Translations under genes and position numbers: made by a program
NCBI GenBank assembly: GCA_946494335.1
Contig: CAMMBV010000005.1
Span: 32,695 to 96,694, forward strand
Direction: 5' to 3'
Source: an uncultured Ruminococcus sp.
Lineage (GTDB): Bacteria; Bacillota; Clostridia; Lachnospirales; Lachnospiraceae
Length of the DNA stretch: 64,000 bases
The notes under the pieces: generated by a model
Databases searched by the model: none
Told to the model about the DNA's origin: nothing
What the model saw: only the letters and a program-made list of their open reading frames with translations
Shown here: piece by piece, positions 61,369-64,000 of the stretch
Position numbering within the stretch: position 1 is the first letter of the stretch
Layout: every line of letters starts with the position of its first letter

Positions 61369-62817
61369 TTGACAGATGATAATAAAGAATTAAACGAACA
61401 GACAGAAATGGAGGTTCAAAAGCCGCAGGAAGCCTCGGAGGAAAAAAGTACGAAAGAAGATGAGTATGAGAAAATCTGTTTTCTCTGCAGGCGTCCGGAG
61501 AGCAAAGCGGGAAAGATGATTGAGCTTCCCAGCAATATTTATATATGCACCGACTGTATGCAGAAAAGCTTTGACACCATGAACCGGAGCAATATCAATT
61601 ATTCGGATCTGATGCAGCATATGCCCAATATCAGTATGATTGATCTGTCCGCCCTTCAAAACCGTGTGCCGGAAAAGCAGCGGATGAAAAAGAAGAAGGA
61701 GAAGGAAAAGGAAGTAAAACCGGAATTGTCAATCAGGGATATTCCGGCGCCCCATAAAATCAAAGCCAGTCTGGATGAATATGTAATCGGCCAGGAGCAT
61801 GCCAAAAAGGTAATGGCGGTGGCGGTTTACAATCATTATAAGAGAGTCTTTTCTGATCTGAACGACGGTGTGGAGATTGAAAAATCCAATATGCTGATGA
61901 TTGGACCTACTGGAAGCGGAAAGACTTATATGGTGCAGACACTGGCAAAGCTTCTGGATGTGCCTCTTGCCATCACAGACGCCACCTCCCTGACGGAAGC
62001 GGGTTATATTGGCGATGACATCGAAAGCGTGGTTTCCAAGCTGCTGGCTGCGGCTGACAATGATGTGGAGCGGGCGGAGCACGGAATTATATTTATCGAT
62101 GAAATTGATAAAATTGCCAAGAAAAAGAATACAAATCAAAGGGACGTCAGCGGTGAAGCGGTTCAGCAGGGCATGCTGAAGCTTTTGGAGGGGGCTGATA
62201 TTGAAGTTCCGGTGGGCGCCAACAGCAAGAATGCCATGGTGCCGCTGACCACAGTCAATACCCGGAATATTCTTTTCATCTGCGGCGGAGCTTTTCCGGA
62301 TCTGGAGGATGTGATCAAGGAGCGGTTGAATCAGCAGGCTTCCATTGGATTTCGTTCTGATCTGAAAGACAAATATGACCATGATCCGGATATTTTATCA
62401 AAGGTGACACTGGAGGATCTGCGTAAATTCGGCATGGTTCCGGAGTTTCTGGGACGGCTTCCCATTGTATTTACACTGCAGGGGCTGACGGAAGATATGC
62501 TGGTGGATATCCTGAAGGAACCGAAAAATGCGATTTTGAAGCAGTATAAAAAGCTGCTTGCCATGGATGAGGTCAAACTGGAATTTGATGACGGAGCGCT
62601 GCGGGCCATTGCCGGAAAAGCCATGGAAAAAGATACGGGAGCAAGGGCGCTGCGGGCGATTATTGAAGAGTACATGCTGGATATTATGTATGAAATTCCA
62701 AAAGATGACAGTATAGGCCAGGTGGTTATCACCAGGGAATATATTGAGCATACGGGGGGACCGAAGATTTATCTGCGGGGGCAGGAGGTTCCTCTGCTGG
62801 AAGAGCAGACGCAGTAG
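61369..62817 (+). CDS. clpX: ClpX, ATP-binding subunit of ClpXP protease
   Basis: This 482-residue AAA+ unfoldase has an N-terminal zinc site (Cys 37, 40, 60, 63), Walker A GPTGSGKT at 179-186, Walker B with Asp244-Glu245, the GYIGDD pore loop, an IGF loop (ASIGFRSD) for ClpP docking, and the sensor 2 region TGARALR. Between zinc domain and AAA+ domain there is a long Lys/Glu-rich linker, and the N-terminal tail is also extended, so it is about 60 residues longer than most ClpX. The start is TTG with GAGAGG before it. A 7-codon frame (ATG at 61349) overlaps that start. No clpP is nearby, so it may be a second, divergent ClpX. Confidence 0.93.
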   Translation: MTDDNKELNEQTEMEVQKPQEASEEKSTKEDEYEKICFLCRRPESKAGKMIELPSNIYICTDCMQKSFDTMNRSNINYSDLMQHMPNISMIDLSALQNRVPEKQRMKKKKEKEKEVKPELSIRDIPAPHKIKASLDEYVIGQEHAKKVMAVAVYNHYKRVFSDLNDGVEIEKSNMLMIGPTGSGKTYMVQTLAKLLDVPLAITDATSLTEAGYIGDDIESVVSKLLAAADNDVERAEHGIIFIDEIDKIAKKKNTNQRDVSGEAVQQGMLKLLEGADIEVPVGANSKNAMVPLTTVNTRNILFICGGAFPDLEDVIKERLNQQASIGFRSDLKDKYDHDPDILSKVTLEDLRKFGMVPEFLGRLPIVFTLQGLTEDMLVDILKEPKNAILKQYKKLLAMDEVKLEFDDGALRAIAGKAMEKDTGARALRAIIEEYMLDIMYEIPKDDSIGQVVITREYIEHTGGPKIYLRGQEVPLLEEQTQ

Positions 62818-62831
62818 AAAGGAGAACAAAG

Positions 62832-63293
62832 ATGCCGGATATTAATTTTGATGATTTTAGCAAGACTATCAGTAATGCCGCTGAAACGGTAGGAAAGAAA
62901 ACGGAGCTTTTTCTTGAGATTCAGAAAATGAAATCTCAGATCCATTCCGCAAAAAGGGCGGTGGAAAAAAGTTACAAAGATCTGGGAGAGCTTATTTATC
63001 AGAGGTATGATGCGGGAGAGGGCGTAGATTCTGAAGTAGCCCTCATCTGCGAAGACATTTCTCAGATGAAGGCGGTAATTTCTGATTTGAAGGAAGAACT
63101 GGCTTTAAAGAGAGGGAGGAAAATATGCCCTGTATGCCAGGCGGAAGTGGCTGCAGAGTCTGTATACTGCATGAAATGCGGCAGCAAAATTGTTGCAGAG
63201 CAGGATGACAGGGACGTTTTTGAGGAAGATGAGCAGGAAGAAACCGTAACGGAGCCTGGGGAAGAGGAAAAAGAGGAGCAGGGGGAAGAATGA
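62832..63293 (+). CDS. Coiled-coil zinc-ribbon protein
   Basis: This 153-residue protein has a coiled-coil region (about 20-95), then a zinc ribbon with Cys pairs CPVC and CMKC (about 98-117), and a strongly acidic C-terminal tail. Its role is unknown; such small proteins often act as adaptors. It lies 14 bases after clpX with AAAGGAGAAC before the ATG and overlaps lspA by four bases (ATGA). A link to ClpX substrate choice is only a suggestion from position. Confidence 0.85.
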   Translation: MPDINFDDFSKTISNAAETVGKKTELFLEIQKMKSQIHSAKRAVEKSYKDLGELIYQRYDAGEGVDSEVALICEDISQMKAVISDLKEELALKRGRKICPVCQAEVAAESVYCMKCGSKIVAEQDDRDVFEEDEQEETVTEPGEEEKEEQGEE

Positions 63294-63754
63294 TTTATCT
63301 TGGCATTGCAGCCCTTGTTTTTGCTCTGGACTGGTATCTGAAAATCAGGGCTGAAAAAGATCTGAAGGATGACACGGTTCGGGAGGTGGCGAATGACCAC
63401 ATCCTGATCCGTAAGTTACATAATCACGGGCTTATTTTCGGTTTTATGAAGAAGTGGCCGAAAGCGATTCTGTACGGGACAGCCGCTGTAACCGGCGGAG
63501 TGATTCTGTATTTTCTTGGCCTGATAAAAAACGGCGGAAATGCGCTGCAGAAGCTGGGCTGCGCCCTGACGGCCGGCGGAGGCTTAAATAATCTTCTGGA
63601 CAGAAAGAAAAGGGGATACGTGACGGATTATTTCAGTTTCAATGTAAAGTGGGAGAGACTTCGCGGGATTGTGTTTAATGTATCGGATATGTTTATTTTT
63701 CTGGGAGTCTTTCTGACGGTTCTGGGAGAGATTAAGAAAAGTATAAAGAGATAG
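63290..63754 (+). CDS. lspA: Signal peptidase II (lipoprotein signal peptidase)
   Basis: This 154-residue membrane aspartic protease has four helices and cleaves the signal peptide of lipoproteins after lipid attachment. The family motifs are all present though somewhat divergent: DWYLK near the start, HNHGLIFGF, GGGLNNLLDRKKRGYVTDYFSF with one catalytic Asp, and FNVSDMFIFLG with the other. It closes the operon; a strong terminator begins 4 bases after its stop. Confidence 0.87.
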   Translation: MIYLGIAALVFALDWYLKIRAEKDLKDDTVREVANDHILIRKLHNHGLIFGFMKKWPKAILYGTAAVTGGVILYFLGLIKNGGNALQKLGCALTAGGGLNNLLDRKKRGYVTDYFSFNVKWERLRGIVFNVSDMFIFLGVFLTVLGEIKKSIKR

Positions 63755-63757
63755 CAT

Positions 63758-63802
63758 ACAAAAACAGGAAAGACAAAAAGCCTTTCCTGTTTTTGTTTTT
63801 TT
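63758..63802 (+). terminator. Strong rho-independent terminator after lspA
   Basis: A perfect 15-bp stem (63758-63772 against 63782-63796) with a 9-base loop is followed by a T-run to 63802. The A-rich 5' arm makes it likely to work in the other direction as well, although no minus gene ends here except the tRNA about 150 bases away. Confidence 0.9.
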
Positions 63803-63953
63803 GATTTAGTTTAATGAGGGGGGAGATAGTGAGTGGTTAATCAACTATCTGTAATATACTATAACGTGAAAATGTGTCCAGAATATGTACTTGGGCTTAA
63901 AGAAAGATAAAATTTATAAAGAATGAATAAATATATTTGGGACATAAAAAAGA

Positions 63954-64000
63954 TGCAGGAGATGGGACTTGAACCCACACGATCTTGCGACCACAGGCAC
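63954..64000 (-). tRNA. Partial tRNA-Leu (3' part), cut by the window edge
   Basis: On the minus strand the sequence gives a long variable arm, a T arm with GGGTTCAAGTCCC, the 3' acceptor strand CTCCTGC and a discriminator A. CCA is not encoded. The long variable arm means a class II tRNA, and the sequence fits leucine best; the anticodon is outside the window. A T-rich stretch follows it on the minus strand (63953-63943), which may end the transcript. Confidence 0.85.

Noticed and set aside
63824..63850. Bulged inverted repeat AGATAGTGA / TCAACTATCT in the gap between lspA and the tRNA
   Set aside because: The stem is imperfect and AT-rich with no adjacent gene or promoter of note. I see no other feature in this 150-base gap.
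1..64000. CRISPR arrays, insertion sequences, phage genes, att sites, riboswitches
   Set aside because: No direct-repeat/spacer pattern, transposase, integrase, terminal repeat pair or recognisable riboswitch core was found. The tRNA at the right edge is a possible integration site, but no integrase is next to it.

Overview
The window looks like a chromosomal segment of a low-to-medium GC Gram-positive anaerobe of the class Clostridia, most likely family Lachnospiraceae. The evidence is gene style: AGGAGG-type ribosome binding sites, extended -10 promoters, TagB/TagF-type CDP-glycerol transferases, LytR-CpsA-Psr and D,D-carboxypeptidase proteins, choline-binding-type wall repeats, and F420-hydrogenase-beta-like iron-sulfur proteins in a polysaccharide locus. 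The species is not identified. I see no insertion sequence, phage gene, CRISPR array or rRNA. Apart from a partial tRNA-Leu at the right edge, the window is almost entirely protein coding, and no gene-free stretch exceeds 300 bases.

Layout. (1) 27-5253: the end of an operon for a phosphoglycerol-type polymer: a GT2/CDP-glycerol transferase fusion, a polysaccharide pyruvyl transferase and an FrhB-like Fe-S protein. (2) 5324-9992: an L,D-transpeptidase carrying about 16 choline-binding-type repeats, a GtrA protein, and a winged-helix/LicC/LicA fusion with its own promoter. (3) 10105-22330: a surface protein with repeats, a GT-C-like membrane protein in two genes, two more CDP-glycerol transferases, a GT4, a polyprenyl-phosphate sugar transferase, a TagGH-like ABC exporter, TagD and a GT2. 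(4) 22375-24752: a membrane-anchored metallo-beta-lactamase-fold protein with choline-binding repeats, resembling phosphorylcholine esterase Pce, then a D,D-carboxypeptidase. (5) 24756-33664: an IspD/TarI cytidylyltransferase, an epimerase, two LicD proteins, a Wzx-like flippase, a GT4, and a DPM1-like GT2/DUF2304/DUF2142 trio. (6) 33752-48010: a dTDP-rhamnose operon (rmlB, A, C, D) with a Wzm/Wzt exporter, a methyltransferase-kinase fusion of WbdD-like layout, two long tandem GT2 proteins and a GT-C-like protein. (7) 48005-55996: a divergently transcribed module with a GtrB-like GT2, two aminotransferases, an ATP-grasp protein, an EmrE-like pair and two GT2 proteins. (8) 56074-59652: a second polyprenyl-phosphate sugar transferase, an LCP ligase and a rhamnosyltransferase-like GT2. 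(9) 59746-63754: HtrA, ClpX, a zinc-ribbon protein and signal peptidase II, which are general envelope and protein quality-control genes.

How the parts may work together (inference). One system builds a glycerol-phosphate/phosphocholine polymer: TagD makes CDP-glycerol, TagB/F-like enzymes polymerise it, the LicC/LicA fusion activates a choline-like alcohol, LicD proteins attach it, and TagGH or the flippase exports it. The L,D-transpeptidase and the Pce-like hydrolase could bind the finished decoration through their repeats, and the Pce-like enzyme could also trim it. A second system builds a rhamnose polymer (Rml enzymes and tandem GT2 proteins) that is capped by the methyltransferase-kinase and exported by Wzm/Wzt. 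Up to three undecaprenyl-phosphate-sugar modules (GT-A enzyme, small flippase, GT-C enzyme) could add side groups outside the cell, and the LCP protein could attach polymers to peptidoglycan. The clearest candidate for something new is the combination of a complete phosphocholine write/read/erase set with a capped ABC-exported rhamnan in one locus.
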